A DNA stretch of 64,000 bases from Veillonella nakazawae (GCF_013393365.1 NZ_AP022321.1:1812501-1876500); one strand, 5' to 3'. Positions 34,695 through 43,761 are shown, counted from the stretch's first letter. Notes: generated by a model not told the origin, from the sequence alone. Numbers and translations are program-made.

Positions 34695-35236
34695 TTTGAT
34701 GATCGCTGCTTTTTCGCCTTGAGTCGCGCAGCCTCTTTTTCTTCTCTCAAGGCAATCTCTTTTTTTATGACTTCATTTTCAGCTTTAATATAAGCATTTT
34801 CAGCTCGTAAGCGAATGAGTTCCTCATATTCACTCTCTTTGAGTTCTCGAGGTGAGATAGTCTTAGGTACTTTCATTTTGCAATCCTTTGGTGGTCGTCC
34901 TTTAGGTTTATTAATAAGACCATTGTATCCCAAAGTTTTGTATTTATGAACCCATTGATACAGTTGTCCAGAATTAATACCCGCTATAATAGCTACTGAT
35001 CTTAAACCTTGACCTGAAAGAACTTGGCATACTAACTCAAATTTTTCTTTTGGAGACCAATACTTATTAGTCCCTCGACATTTATTAATGTCTGAACCAT
35101 GAAGTCGTTCTAATTTAACCCAATCTCTTATTAGTTTATGAAATGTATCTGTCCTCACACCGTTAGGCGTCTTGGGCCATTCACCTTGATAGAATAATTC
35201 AATTGCTTTTCTTTTAAATTCATAACTATATCTCAT
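34667..35236 (-). CDS. IS3-family transposase OrfA (HTH DNA-binding)
   Basis: 189 residues. Two helix-turn-helix units lie at ~3-60 (SYEFKRKAIELFYQGEWP) and ~65-115 (KFELVCQVLSGQGLRSVAII), the layout of IS150-group OrfA, followed by a coiled-coil with the ENAYIKAENEVIKKE leucine-zipper-like helix. ATG 35236 is the first residue of the KRKAIE domain; an earlier in-frame start lies in the IS end. The last ~28 bp overlap orfB. Confidence 0.9.
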   Translation of the reverse strand: MRYSYEFKRKAIELFYQGEWPKTPNGVRTDTFHKLIRDWVKLERLHGSDINKCRGTNKYWSPKEKFELVCQVLSGQGLRSVAIIAGINSGQLYQWVHKYKTLGYNGLINKPKGRPPKDCKMKVPKTISPRELKESEYEELIRLRAENAYIKAENEVIKKEIALREEKEAARLKAKKQRSSKCSANKAIN

Positions 35237-35332
35237 GAAAATACCCCCTTTACTGGTTGTCCAGTAAAGGGGGTACATATCAAACTTTTTTTAGAGTATC
35301 GCTTTTATTTTATTCTTTAGTATCAATCACGT

Positions 35333-36148
35333 TTATTCTTCAGTATCGAATGTAACGTCCAATGGTTGGCGTTCCACAATATTGCGGTAACGAACCTTTG
35401 GATAGCCCATCAAGATACCACCAGCAATGATTTTATCCTCAGGTACACCTAATAGGTCCAATAATGGTTTATATTCTGCTTCTCCAGCATGTTCAAAGAA
35501 GCCTGCCCAACAAGTGCCTAAACCTAATGCTGGTGCATACAACTCTGCATAAGACAAGCAAGAATGACCACTATCGTGAGTACGATGAATATCCTTTTTA
35601 GAACCGATAGCCACTACTAACGCAGGCGCATCGCGCAAGATATATTCCTTACCTTTATCCACTTCAGCTTGTGCTGCACGAGCATAAAGACGCATAATGG
35701 GCACAGTTTTTGCAGCTAAATGCATCCACTCAAGAACGAGATCTGCAATGCGGCGCAACTTTTGTTTATCCCGAACAACAATATAGGAAATACCTTGTGT
35801 ATTTGTCGCTGTTGGAGCCATTCTCGCAACGTTTAATACCTTGCGAATAAGCTCAGCAGGAACTGGTTTATTTTGATAATTACGAATAGAGCGACGGCTG
35901 CGTAAGAATAACTCAGCTTGCTCTGGTGTTAATTTTTGTTCTTTTGTGATATCAATTTGCTCTTTACGTGGTGTCATATCACTATCAAGAGCAAGTGTAG
36001 GGCATACAGAAATACAATGCCCACAGGAGATACAACCTCCTTTGCCAGTTACAGGCCCATTTTCGGACATCACTAGCAAGCCTGTCGGACAGTCAGCTAC
36101 GCAAAGGCCGCATCGTGTACAGACTTCTGTATTGACGGTAAATAACAT
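35333..36148 (-). CDS. Nitroreductase-family protein with N-terminal 2x[4Fe-4S] ferredoxin domain
   Basis: 271 residues. Two ferredoxin cysteine clusters, CTRCGLCVADCP (10-21) and CISCGHCISVCP (39-50), precede an FMN-binding nitroreductase domain beginning at SRRSIRNYQNKPV (~83). The family reduces nitroaromatics, quinones or other acceptors with electrons from ferredoxin. ATG 36148 follows TTTGGAGG. Its downstream terminator is the one split by the IS. Physiological substrate unknown. Confidence 0.9.
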   Translation of the reverse strand: MLFTVNTEVCTRCGLCVADCPTGLLVMSENGPVTGKGGCISCGHCISVCPTLALDSDMTPRKEQIDITKEQKLTPEQAELFLRSRRSIRNYQNKPVPAELIRKVLNVARMAPTATNTQGISYIVVRDKQKLRRIADLVLEWMHLAAKTVPIMRLYARAAQAEVDKGKEYILRDAPALVVAIGSKKDIHRTHDSGHSCLSYAELYAPALGLGTCWAGFFEHAGEAEYKPLLDLLGVPEDKIIAGGILMGYPKVRYRNIVERQPLDVTFDTEE

Positions 36149-36171
36149 CTGATAAATCCTCCAAAAACTAC

Positions 36172-36451
36172 TATAAAATTTATTATAACACAATTAATCG
36201 AGGGTTATCTAGGCGACGTACTCTTTTGAAAATCAACCAACCTATTTTGATGGGGCCCCGTTACATTTCGACAACCTAGTAAAAAAAGTACCAATATACT
36301 TGCTTGCTCCGTTCTTCGCAAAGTCGCTGCACAAGTATATTGGTACTTTTTTATTACTATATTTATAAAGACGTCCCATCAAAATAGGTATATCGACCAT
36401 TAAATACGTAACCCCTAGATAACCTGATTAATTCCTATAATAAACTTTATA
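36172..36451. repeat. Palindromic element A (280-bp imperfect inverted repeat)
   Basis: Outer arms TATAAAATTTATTATA (36172-36187) and TATAATAAACTTTATA (36436-36451) are followed inward by matching blocks: GGTTATCTAGG and CCTAGATAACC, then CCTATTTTGATGGG and CCCATCAAAATAGG. The centre is a perfect 21-bp stem (36282-36302 with 36332-36352) and a 29-nt loop (36303-36331). T-runs flank the central stem on both strands, so the core could end transcription. The loop is shared with element B in reverse orientation. Confidence 0.8.
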
Positions 36452-36481
36452 ACAATGGCGCCACGCCCTCCATTTGGGAGA

Positions 36482-36500
36482 GACTAGCCTGAGGCTAGTC
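36482..36500. repeat. Short perfect hairpin between elements A and B
   Basis: GACTAGCC (36482-36489) and GGCTAGTC (36493-36500) with a TGA loop, in the ~120 bp that separate the two large palindromes. No U-run follows. Confidence 0.6.
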
Positions 36501-36571
36501 CACAGGTTAGTTTTAAGCCTAATTTAGTCAAAACTACTTAGCGTTCTTTCTCTCGCTCCACAAAAAGCAGA

Positions 36572-36835
36572 TTGAGTAAATGTCAGATGCAGCTTGTGAT
36601 GGGGATCATCAATATATAGAAGGAGATTAGTCGCTTGCTATGGGACTAATTCATAGTAGGTGTTATAAAAATAAAACTAGGTATTTCTGCAGCGACTTTA
36701 CGAAGGACGGAGCAAGGAGATACCTAGTTTTATTTTTAATTGAGTTGTCGTAATGAAACGGGGCCCCATAGCAAGTGACTTAACTACAGCTTATATAGTG
36801 GGCCCCATCACAAGCGAAAAAGGAAATTTACTCAA
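36572..36835. repeat. Palindromic element B (264-bp imperfect inverted repeat)
   Basis: Outer arms TTGAGTAAAT (36572-36581) and ATTTACTCAA (36826-36835); inside them CTTGTGATGGGG (36593-36604) with CCCCATCACAAG (36803-36814), AGTCGCTTGCTATGGG with CCCATAGCAAGTGACT, and a perfect 18-bp core stem (36667-36684 with 36720-36737). Its loop contains 36688-36716, which matches the loop of element A at 27 of 29 positions in reverse complement. The right arm runs into the sulfite reductase gene and supplies its stop codon. Confidence 0.8.
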
Positions 36836-38381
36836 ATGCTTTTATAAGTTCCATGTATTCCGCTTTGTGTGTCATTCTCCAGGTACCAAAGTCTGGTTCT
36901 GGAGATTCATTAAGAATGTTAGCCAAGGCTTCTAAGAATTCTGGGATTTTTGTGGCTACAATATTACCTGCCATTTTACCGAAGTTTTCAGATCCCATAT
37001 GCTCAGAGCCACCGTCTACGAGGATAAAGGCTACTGTAGGTTTCTTATCTACTAGTTTTACAGCACCATGGAAACCAATTTCACCGATTTGGTGTGTACC
37101 GCAGGAGTGTGGACAGCCGGAGATGTGTAAACGAGGTAATTTTCTTGTATCTACGCCTTTTTCTTCAAGGTGCCGGAAGATGTCTTTTAAAAGACCATTG
37201 GAGTCTTGCATACCGATTTGACAAACCGTAGAGCCTACACAGGATACGGAACGGCGGAAGTCATTTTCTGCACTGTCATCTGTTAATTCTACAATTTTAC
37301 GAGCCTCATCAGCAGTAAGGTTGATGAAGAACAATGCTTGGTCTGGCGCAATACGAGCCTCCACTTGATCTAGTGTTACTGCATAATCAAGAGCAGACAA
37401 TAAATGTTCTACATTAGCATCGCCACCTGCCGGATGGTATTCTACATAGTATAAGCCTTCTTGTTTTTGACGGTGAATACGATCGTTTTCCACAGAATTA
37501 TCACGCTTACCCGTTTTCGTAATTTCATACGCATAGTCAGCTGGATTAATCGTTAATTGTTCAACCTCTTTCACCATCGCCAATGTTTCTTCATAGGTCT
37601 TGATGAAAGCTTCAGCCCCGCCCATTTCTGCAGGCATGTAGCGGGTACGAGCCTTACCACGGTTTTTGAAATTGCCATGGTTAGCAAAGACCATAAGCAT
37701 AGCTTTCACATAGTACAACACATCTTCAGGTTGCACATCATGTGCCACTGGAATACCAATTCGAGGATTGGGGCCAATACCACCACAAGCGTATACATCA
37801 AAGGTATTATATTTCGTTAAATTAAAACCAAGGTCCTTAAATGTAGCATGAGGCGTGCTATCAAAGCCATTGTCGATGCCCATTTTAAATTTGCGAGGGA
37901 TTTTGATATAGAACATTTGCTCTAGAAGGAACTCGCTAATAGCCGTTGCATACGGTGTAATATCTAAGGTTTCACGAGGATCAATACCCCGTAAAATACT
38001 CGCCACTACATTTGGATTGTCTCCACCAGCACCGCGATTATAGATACCATGGTCATAGCATTCTTTATAGAGGTTTAAAATTGTATCACCATCAAGACCA
38101 TGCATTTGCAAACATTGACCGGTAGTGAAGTGTACATGTTGTAAGTTATATTTGCGAATGGAGTCCGCTAAGAACCGCATGTGCTCACGCGTCATGCGCC
38201 CTCCGTTGAAGCGCCAACGGCTCATACCGGAGTTAGCACCTCGCTCAGCGTAACTACCATAAGCACCAGATTGACCTTTATAGTCCGCAATAGACATTTC
38301 TTTCTTATAGAATTTGTGCGTCATATCTTCAAACTTTGGATAGTCTGCAATTAATCGATCTTTCAATTCTTGTGTAATCAT
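36828..38381 (-). CDS. Siroheme sulfite/nitrite reductase (ferredoxin-type)
   Basis: 517 residues, two ferredoxin-like repeats plus two siroheme/4Fe-4S halves. The cluster ligands lie in SCVGSTVCQIG and HISGCPHSCGTHQ (C-x5-C...C-x3-C). SRWRFNGGRMTREHMRFLAD and HVHFTTGQCLQMHGL fit the N-terminal half. It performs six-electron reduction of sulfite to sulfide or nitrite to ammonia; the choice cannot be made from sequence. A sulfur role is favoured because a cystine symporter lies upstream. ATG 38381 follows AAGAGGGTAATAAT. The last codons overlap palindromic element B. Confidence 0.88.
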   Translation of the reverse strand: MITQELKDRLIADYPKFEDMTHKFYKKEMSIADYKGQSGAYGSYAERGANSGMSRWRFNGGRMTREHMRFLADSIRKYNLQHVHFTTGQCLQMHGLDGDTILNLYKECYDHGIYNRGAGGDNPNVVASILRGIDPRETLDITPYATAISEFLLEQMFYIKIPRKFKMGIDNGFDSTPHATFKDLGFNLTKYNTFDVYACGGIGPNPRIGIPVAHDVQPEDVLYYVKAMLMVFANHGNFKNRGKARTRYMPAEMGGAEAFIKTYEETLAMVKEVEQLTINPADYAYEITKTGKRDNSVENDRIHRQKQEGLYYVEYHPAGGDANVEHLLSALDYAVTLDQVEARIAPDQALFFINLTADEARKIVELTDDSAENDFRRSVSCVGSTVCQIGMQDSNGLLKDIFRHLEEKGVDTRKLPRLHISGCPHSCGTHQIGEIGFHGAVKLVDKKPTVAFILVDGGSEHMGSENFGKMAGNIVATKIPEFLEALANILNESPEPDFGTWRMTHKAEYMELIKAFE

Positions 38382-38568
38382 ATTATTACCCTCTTGGCTT
38401 ATATTTATTAAGCATAATACAAAACTTTGTAATGGTAAGTATACCATATATGCATATGTATGTTAGTAGCCAAGCTCACAATTTTAATATCAATTACAAA
38501 TAACATGCTTTACAATCTGTAATAATAATCACTTTTAATTAAGGCCATGGAAATCCTAATCGTACAAA

Positions 38569-38596
38569 AAAAGAACAGCCCAAAGGCTGTTCTTTC
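38569..38596 (-). terminator. tcyP terminator
   Basis: Perfect stem AAAGAACAGCC (38570-38580) with GGCTGTTCTTT (38585-38595), A-run on the left giving a minus-strand U-run. It follows the symporter stop at 38643 by ~45 bp. Confidence 0.85.
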
Positions 38597-38642
38597 ATTG
38601 TTATTAAATTCTATTGTGTTGAGATAATCCTAAGTCTGCCTA

Positions 38643-40034
38643 TTAAACTCGACCTTCATTAGGATTGTTATAGGCATCTTTATCAATAGTTCCCATAATT
38701 TTATCTACTACGAGAGCATTTGTTAAAGAACCAGATACGTTCAAGCATGTACGGCCCATGTCAATCAATGGATCGATAGCAAGGATTGGGCTGATGGATG
38801 TGAAATACGCACCAAGGCCTGTACCACTAAGGGATACGGATGCAGCCATTGTAGCTGTACCAGGAACACCAGCGATACCAACGGAACCGATAGCGATAAC
38901 GATAACACTCATGATATACATAGTCAAATCGAACGGAATATTTGCTACATTGGAGATATATACAACGACAAGTGCTGGAAATACGCCGGCACAACCTTGC
39001 ATGCCTGCAGTAGTACCAAAGGATGCTACTGTATTTGCTGTTGTTGCATTTACGCCAAGACGTTTTGTCAAAGTTTCCACAGTCAATGGTAATACGCCCA
39101 TAGAGGAACGAGATGTAAAAGCTAACAAAAGCGGAGCTTTTGCTTTTTTGAAGTATGTAATCGGATTATAACCAAAGCTAGCAATTAAGATAGCTTGAAC
39201 AACGAACATAATCAAAAGACCAACGTAAAGCAATACTACGAATAGACCCATGTCTAAGATAGCTTGTAGGCCACGTGTTGCCAATGTAGATGCCAACAAT
39301 GCAACTACGCCGTATGGCATAAGACCAATAATGAAGTCTGCTACCCAAGAAATTAATTGATGAAGTTCATCAAATAACTTAGTGAAGATTTCCATGCTAT
39401 TTGTGCCTGTTTTCTTCAACAAACGAGCAACGCTACCCAAGATAATGGCAAATACTACGATGCCAATAACATTTGTTTCAGCAGCTGCTTGAATTGGATT
39501 GCTTGGAATCAAAGCACGGAATGTATCAACCATTGGTTTGATTTCGCGAATCTTTTTACCAGATTCAACCACATCAAAACCTTGACCTAAACCAAAGGCA
39601 TTACCCAAGATAAGACCAACGATAGCAGCAACAGCTACCATGCCAAGGTTAGTAGATACCATGGCAACTACTAACTTTTTAAGGTTAGCACCCGCCTCCA
39701 TGTGCAAGATAACATGGACGATAGAAATAAATACAATAGGAATAACAAGCATACGAATCAAATCGATGAAGCCGCCCCCCACTAGAGAGAACCACTTAGT
39801 ACTTTCTTTGATGTAAACCACTTTAGATGGATCATCTGGGAAGCCCGCAATGATTTGAACTGCAATACCGAGTATGGCACCAACAATGGTACCAATAATA
39901 ACGAGATTACCGAAGGATGTGCCCTTGCGTTGCAACACATAAATACCAATTAACGCAAGTACAAACACTGCGATAATACCAATACTTAGTGGATTGCTTA
40001 ACATGAGGTAATCTGTAAAGAATGGAATATTCAT
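38643..40034 (-). CDS. tcyP: L-cystine symporter (DAACS family, TcyP-like)
   Basis: 463 residues with about eight to ten hydrophobic segments, in the glutamate/dicarboxylate:cation symporter fold. The TcyP/YdjN branch is suggested by GGGFIDLIRMLVIPIVFISI, FTSRSSMGVLPLTVETL and TTAGMQGCAGVFPALVVVYI, followed by GVPGTATMAASVSLSGTGLG. It would import cystine with sodium or protons. ATG 40034 follows AAAGAGGTGTATT. A cystine importer next to a siroheme reductase indicates a sulfur-assimilation neighbourhood. Monocistronic. Confidence 0.87.
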   Translation of the reverse strand: MNIPFFTDYLMLSNPLSIGIIAVFVLALIGIYVLQRKGTSFGNLVIIGTIVGAILGIAVQIIAGFPDDPSKVVYIKESTKWFSLVGGGFIDLIRMLVIPIVFISIVHVILHMEAGANLKKLVVAMVSTNLGMVAVAAIVGLILGNAFGLGQGFDVVESGKKIREIKPMVDTFRALIPSNPIQAAAETNVIGIVVFAIILGSVARLLKKTGTNSMEIFTKLFDELHQLISWVADFIIGLMPYGVVALLASTLATRGLQAILDMGLFVVLLYVGLLIMFVVQAILIASFGYNPITYFKKAKAPLLLAFTSRSSMGVLPLTVETLTKRLGVNATTANTVASFGTTAGMQGCAGVFPALVVVYISNVANIPFDLTMYIMSVIVIAIGSVGIAGVPGTATMAASVSLSGTGLGAYFTSISPILAIDPLIDMGRTCLNVSGSLTNALVVDKIMGTIDKDAYNNPNEGRV

Positions 40035-40240
40035 AATACACCTCTTTTAATTCATATCACAATAATAGGTTATGAACTAAGTATAGCATGTATCGAAAAT
40101 TTTGCAAGTAAAACAATTCAAATTTTACAAGTTTATCTATGCAGAATCCGCAAGCTCCATAAACATGTTAATTTCCATCGCTCTACAGAAGCCTATACAG
40201 TTCCAAGAGAGCTCTACATCATAATAGAAATCGACACATA

Positions 40241-40278
40241 TAAAAAAAGGTGACCTTCCTAAGGAAGATCACCTTTAA
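40241..40278 (-). terminator. lutABC operon terminator
   Basis: AAAGGTGACCTTCCT (40246-40260) pairs with AGGAAGATCACCTTT (40262-40276), one mismatch, followed on the minus strand by TTTTTTTA. It lies ~37 bp past lutC. Confidence 0.88.
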
Positions 40279-40312
40279 AGTGATTCAGTTATAGCTATAC
40301 CTAGTTAATGTA

Positions 40313-41041
40313 TTAGCGCTTAACCAAAACGTAAGTTACTTGAATAGGACCATGAGCACCATCTACAGTAACCAACTCAATATCAGCTGTACGGGATGGA
40401 CCAGAAATCAAGCAGATATTTGTAGGGAATTTGGATGGATCGTTATGATAACGTTCAGCCAAATTTTCCATAGTTTGAGTCATACGTGGATTGATTGTAT
40501 CAGTGTACAATACAGCAATATGTGTTGTAGGCAACAAGCTGATAGCACGGCCAGATTCTTCACCAGATGCTTGTACTACAGTAGCTGTTTCAGCAATACC
40601 GCAGTATGGGAATGTAATACCGATATCTGCATTGGCAGTGTTGGAGATACATTCTTCACGGCCTTTAGCTGGGTCCCATTGGAAGTATGTACGAGTGCCA
40701 CCATTATTAGCTGCATCTTGTTCGAATAATTCTTTTAATTTATATTCGTCTACTTCAGGAGTGCTTGGGAATACAACCTTACCATTGCCCCAGTCTTCGA
40801 TAGCTGCCAAAATTGTTTCACCTAATTTATCAGGTGTAGTTTCAACGAATTTTGTACCAACACGTTGACATTGTTCCTTAAACATTGTCAAAATTTGATC
40901 TTTATTCAAGTCTTTGAACATAGTTTCTTGAGGACCATGGCTGTAATCAAAGTCCTCTACAAATGCAGGGCACATTTCTTGATCACGGCCTAATGCACGA
41001 GATAAACGTGCAATAAATTGTTTACGTTTAGCTTCATCCAT
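40313..41041 (-). CDS. lutC: Lactate utilization protein LutC (LUD domain)
   Basis: 242 residues, last gene of a lutABC-type operon. The LUD/DUF162 fold is recognised from TFPYCGIAETATVVQASGE, LLPTTHIAVL and ICLISGPSRTADIE, which give the GPSRTADIE signature, plus the C-terminal GAHGPIQVTYVLV. With LutA and LutB it oxidises L-lactate to pyruvate. Its ATG overlaps the lutB stop by one base (TAATG), so translation is coupled. Confidence 0.92.
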   Translation of the reverse strand: MDEAKRKQFIARLSRALGRDQEMCPAFVEDFDYSHGPQETMFKDLNKDQILTMFKEQCQRVGTKFVETTPDKLGETILAAIEDWGNGKVVFPSTPEVDEYKLKELFEQDAANNGGTRTYFQWDPAKGREECISNTANADIGITFPYCGIAETATVVQASGEESGRAISLLPTTHIAVLYTDTINPRMTQTMENLAERYHNDPSKFPTNICLISGPSRTADIELVTVDGAHGPIQVTYVLVKR

Positions 41042-42486
41042 TATTTTTTCTCCTTCTTCTTGTTCTTTTCATGTTCAGCATATAAGTCACGGAATTTCTT
41101 GAACTTCAATGTACCCATTTCTTTAGATTTAGTCCAGCCGTTCATAACTGGAATAGCTTGAGTCCATGTAGGCATATTGCCTTCTTTATTACTAATCAAG
41201 TTCATACCGATAGCGCCAGCTTTTGTACCAAGGTCGAATAATGTGGAGTTACCAAACATCTTAGCCGCTGCAGTGAAGATTGCTTCTTCTGCTTTTGGAC
41301 GAGTTTTTTCGATGTCAGCCATAATATGACGGTGTTCCATCAATAATTCATGCAATGGAATAGCTACTGGACAGTTTTCTGTACATGCGCCGCACAATGT
41401 GGAAGCGTATGGAAGATCGCCTGCTACGTCGTAACCTTTGAACAATGGAGTCAATACAGCACCCATTGGACCTGGATATACGGAGCCATAACCGTGACCA
41501 GAAATGTGACGGTATACAGGACAGATATTCATACATGCACCACAACGGATACAACGTAACATTTCTTGGAATGTACCACCTAAGATACCGGAACGACCGT
41601 TATCGATAATGATGATGTGAGTTTCTTCAGGACCATCAGCTTCGCCAGCACGACCAGGACCAGTCATCATGGAGAAGTAGTTGGAAATTTTAGCACCTAC
41701 TGCAGAGCGGTTCAACATTTCCATCATTACGTCAAGAGCTTTGAAGTCAGGAACGATACGTTCTGTACCTAAGAAGATTACTTGAGTCTTAGGAATGGAA
41801 CTAGCCATACGACCATTACCTTCGTTGGAAACGATTGTGCAAGTACCAGATGCAGCAACTGCAAAGTTACAACCATTAACGCCTACGTCAGCTTTCAAGA
41901 AGCGTTCACGTACATAACCACGTACGAAGTGAGTCATTTCAGTAGGGTTTTCTGTACCTGTATAGCCTAATTTTTCAGCAAAGATTTCGCGGATTTTATT
42001 ACGTTCAAAGTGAAGGCCTGGTACTACGATGTGAGATGGTGGGCTCACTGCAGTTTGCAAAATGAATTCCGCCAAGTCAGTTTCGTTTACTTCAATACCA
42101 GCTTCTTCAAGAACTTCGTTCAAACCAATTTCTTCAGTTAAGATAGTTTTGGATTTAACGATCATTTTAGCTTCGCGTTCACGTAGGATATCCAAAGCAA
42201 TTTGAGTTGCTTCTTTATCGTCGAATGCAAAGTGAACTTTAGAACCAGCTTTTTCAGCGTTTTCAACGAATTGGTTTACATAGTAATCCAAATTGTTAAG
42301 AACGTGATCACGAAGTTTAGCTGCTTCTGCGCGGAAATCTAACCATTCAGGAACGTCCGCAACTACTGTATTACGTTTATCATAAAACACGTCTTGTGCT
42401 TTTTTGATAGCTGCTACTTTGAAATCATCAGCCAAACATTCTTTTATACGTGTTTTATAGGGGCGATTGTCATATATAAGTGCCAT
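41041..42486 (-). CDS. lutB: Lactate utilization iron-sulfur protein LutB
   Basis: 481 residues: a LUD-like N-terminal domain (CNFAVAASGTCTIVSNEGNG near 208), then two [4Fe-4S] ferredoxin clusters, CIRCGACMNICPVY (near 312) and CGACTENCPVAIPL (near 362). The C-terminal region (~420-481) ends in a Lys-rich tail. It passes electrons in L-lactate oxidation. lutA is 12 bp upstream and lutC overlaps by one base, forming a tight operon. Lactate is the main energy substrate of Veillonella, so this operon is probably central; that link is established biology of the genus, not seen in the sequence. Confidence 0.92.
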   Translation of the reverse strand: MALIYDNRPYKTRIKECLADDFKVAAIKKAQDVFYDKRNTVVADVPEWLDFRAEAAKLRDHVLNNLDYYVNQFVENAEKAGSKVHFAFDDKEATQIALDILREREAKMIVKSKTILTEEIGLNEVLEEAGIEVNETDLAEFILQTAVSPPSHIVVPGLHFERNKIREIFAEKLGYTGTENPTEMTHFVRGYVRERFLKADVGVNGCNFAVAASGTCTIVSNEGNGRMASSIPKTQVIFLGTERIVPDFKALDVMMEMLNRSAVGAKISNYFSMMTGPGRAGEADGPEETHIIIIDNGRSGILGGTFQEMLRCIRCGACMNICPVYRHISGHGYGSVYPGPMGAVLTPLFKGYDVAGDLPYASTLCGACTENCPVAIPLHELLMEHRHIMADIEKTRPKAEEAIFTAAAKMFGNSTLFDLGTKAGAIGMNLISNKEGNMPTWTQAIPVMNGWTKSKEMGTLKFKKFRDLYAEHEKNKKKEKK

Positions 42487-42498
42487 GTCGTCTCCTCC

Positions 42499-43236
42499 TT
42501 AACGGCAGTTTAAGATTTCAGCAATATGCATTACTTTGATACGGCGATCGATTTCGCCTTCTTTGTGAAGACGGTCAAGCATACCTGCGATGTTCATCAA
42601 GCACGCTTGGTCAGAACCGGAAATAACGTTAGCACCTGTGCCAGCGATTTCCAATGCTTTTTCGCGTGTCATAACTTCACTAATTTCAGGGTTCTTAACG
42701 GAGAATGTACCGCCGAAACCACAGCAACGGTCTGCACGTGGTAATTCAATCAAGTTGATATCTTTAACATTTTTAAGGAGTTTGAATGGAGGTTCTTTAA
42801 CGCCCATCAAACGAGTAACGTGGCAAGAAGTATGGTATGTAACGGATTCGTTAAAGCGTGCGCCAACGTCCTCTACACCCAATACATCAGTAATGAATTC
42901 AGTGAATTCATAAATTTTGCCGCTCAATTTTTCTGCGCGAGCCAACCACTCAGGTTGATCTTTCAAGAAATGATGATATTCATCACGGATTGCAAATGCG
43001 CAAGAGCCGGACATGCTGACTACATATTCAGCGTTTTCGAAGCATTCGATTGTATTCTTAATTGCATCCATAGCTGCTTCGTTGTAACCAGAGTTAGTGA
43101 ACATTTGGCCACAACATACTTGTTTCTTAGGCACTACGAGCTCGCAGCCTAATCTTTCAAGTACTTCTACACCAGCCATGCCTACATGTGGGTAGAACAT
43201 GTCAATCAAACACTGTTGGAAAAGATGAATTTTCAT
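42499..43236 (-). CDS. lutA: Lactate utilization protein LutA (CCG-domain Fe-S oxidoreductase)
   Basis: 245 residues with two CCG-type cysteine-rich domains: KQVCCGQMFTNSGY near 38, SGSCAFAIRDEY near 77, TYHTSCHVTRLMG near 131 and DRCCGFGGTFSVKNPEIS near 163. It is the first gene of lutABC. The 5' end MKIHLFQQCLIDMFYPHVG fits the family. No LutR-type repressor lies next to it; the upstream 525 bp to the SLH gene contain no obvious regulator gene. Confidence 0.92.
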   Translation of the reverse strand: MKIHLFQQCLIDMFYPHVGMAGVEVLERLGCELVVPKKQVCCGQMFTNSGYNEAAMDAIKNTIECFENAEYVVSMSGSCAFAIRDEYHHFLKDQPEWLARAEKLSGKIYEFTEFITDVLGVEDVGARFNESVTYHTSCHVTRLMGVKEPPFKLLKNVKDINLIELPRADRCCGFGGTFSVKNPEISEVMTREKALEIAGTGANVISGSDQACLMNIAGMLDRLHKEGEIDRRIKVMHIAEILNCR

Positions 43237-43761
43237 ATTATCGTCCTCGTCTTTTCTAGTACTTAACCTAATAAAAAATTTTGATATGTATGTGTTATGG
43301 CAAGAATTCTAGTGAAAGTTTTTCAATAATTTTCTGCCCGAAACATTACTTATGCTTTCAAATAAATATTCAAAAGCTTTATCGATATAATTATAAATTA
43401 ATCATATAGAAAATGTCCAAAGAATTGCTATATTAGTATGTACCCTTTTATTTCTTATATCGTTATGACTTTTTGTAATAATAAACATTGCATTTCATCA
43501 CATATCCCTACTTATTTATAAATTATTCTCGTAAAAGCCCCTTAAAGTCTAGATTTTGGGAATGTTTATCATTTTATATTTTTCAATAGTTCTCATATTG
43601 TTATTTATCTATAATTCATTGAATATTTATATAAATAGGCTTTGAATTTCAAATTCATGTAATTTTTATCCTTATATATTACATTTTCTTATAGTAGTGT
43701 ATAAATTTAAAAAGTGTTATAATTTATTTTATATAAGTATAGTTTGAAAGGAGCCTTTTCA
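43237..43761. other. Long AT-rich divergent intergenic region (lutA / SLH protein)
   Basis: 525 bp, very AT-rich, with no coding frame. It carries both divergent promoters. For the SLH gene a TATAAT at 43718-43723 is the best -10; the -35 is weak. A clear lutA promoter or operator was not seen. No known riboswitch fold was recognised. Confidence 0.5.

Larger units (their letters stand above)
33813..35282 (-). mobile_element. IS3-family insertion sequence (IS150 group), complete
   Basis: 1470 bp. The ends are imperfect inverted repeats starting TGATATGTACCC, each with CTGGACA about 7-9 bp further in. The flanks carry AAC at 33810-33812 and 35283-35285, consistent with a 3-bp target duplication. 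It contains orfA and orfB overlapping in different frames. Both frames look intact and the DDE triad is complete, so it may be active. The exact IS name cannot be given without a database. Confidence 0.9.
33796..35306. terminator. Former bidirectional terminator split by the IS element
   Basis: AAAAGCGATAC (33796-33806) and GTATCGCTTTT (35296-35306) are perfect complements lying just outside the two ends of the IS. Removing the IS and one AAC copy restores a hairpin with a short loop between metQ and the nitroreductase, with T-runs on both strands. The insertion has moved the arms ~1.5 kb apart. Confidence 0.65.

Noticed and set aside
36172..36835. Palindromes as integron attC sites
   Set aside because: No integrase or cassette genes, and the core sites do not match the attC consensus on both arms.
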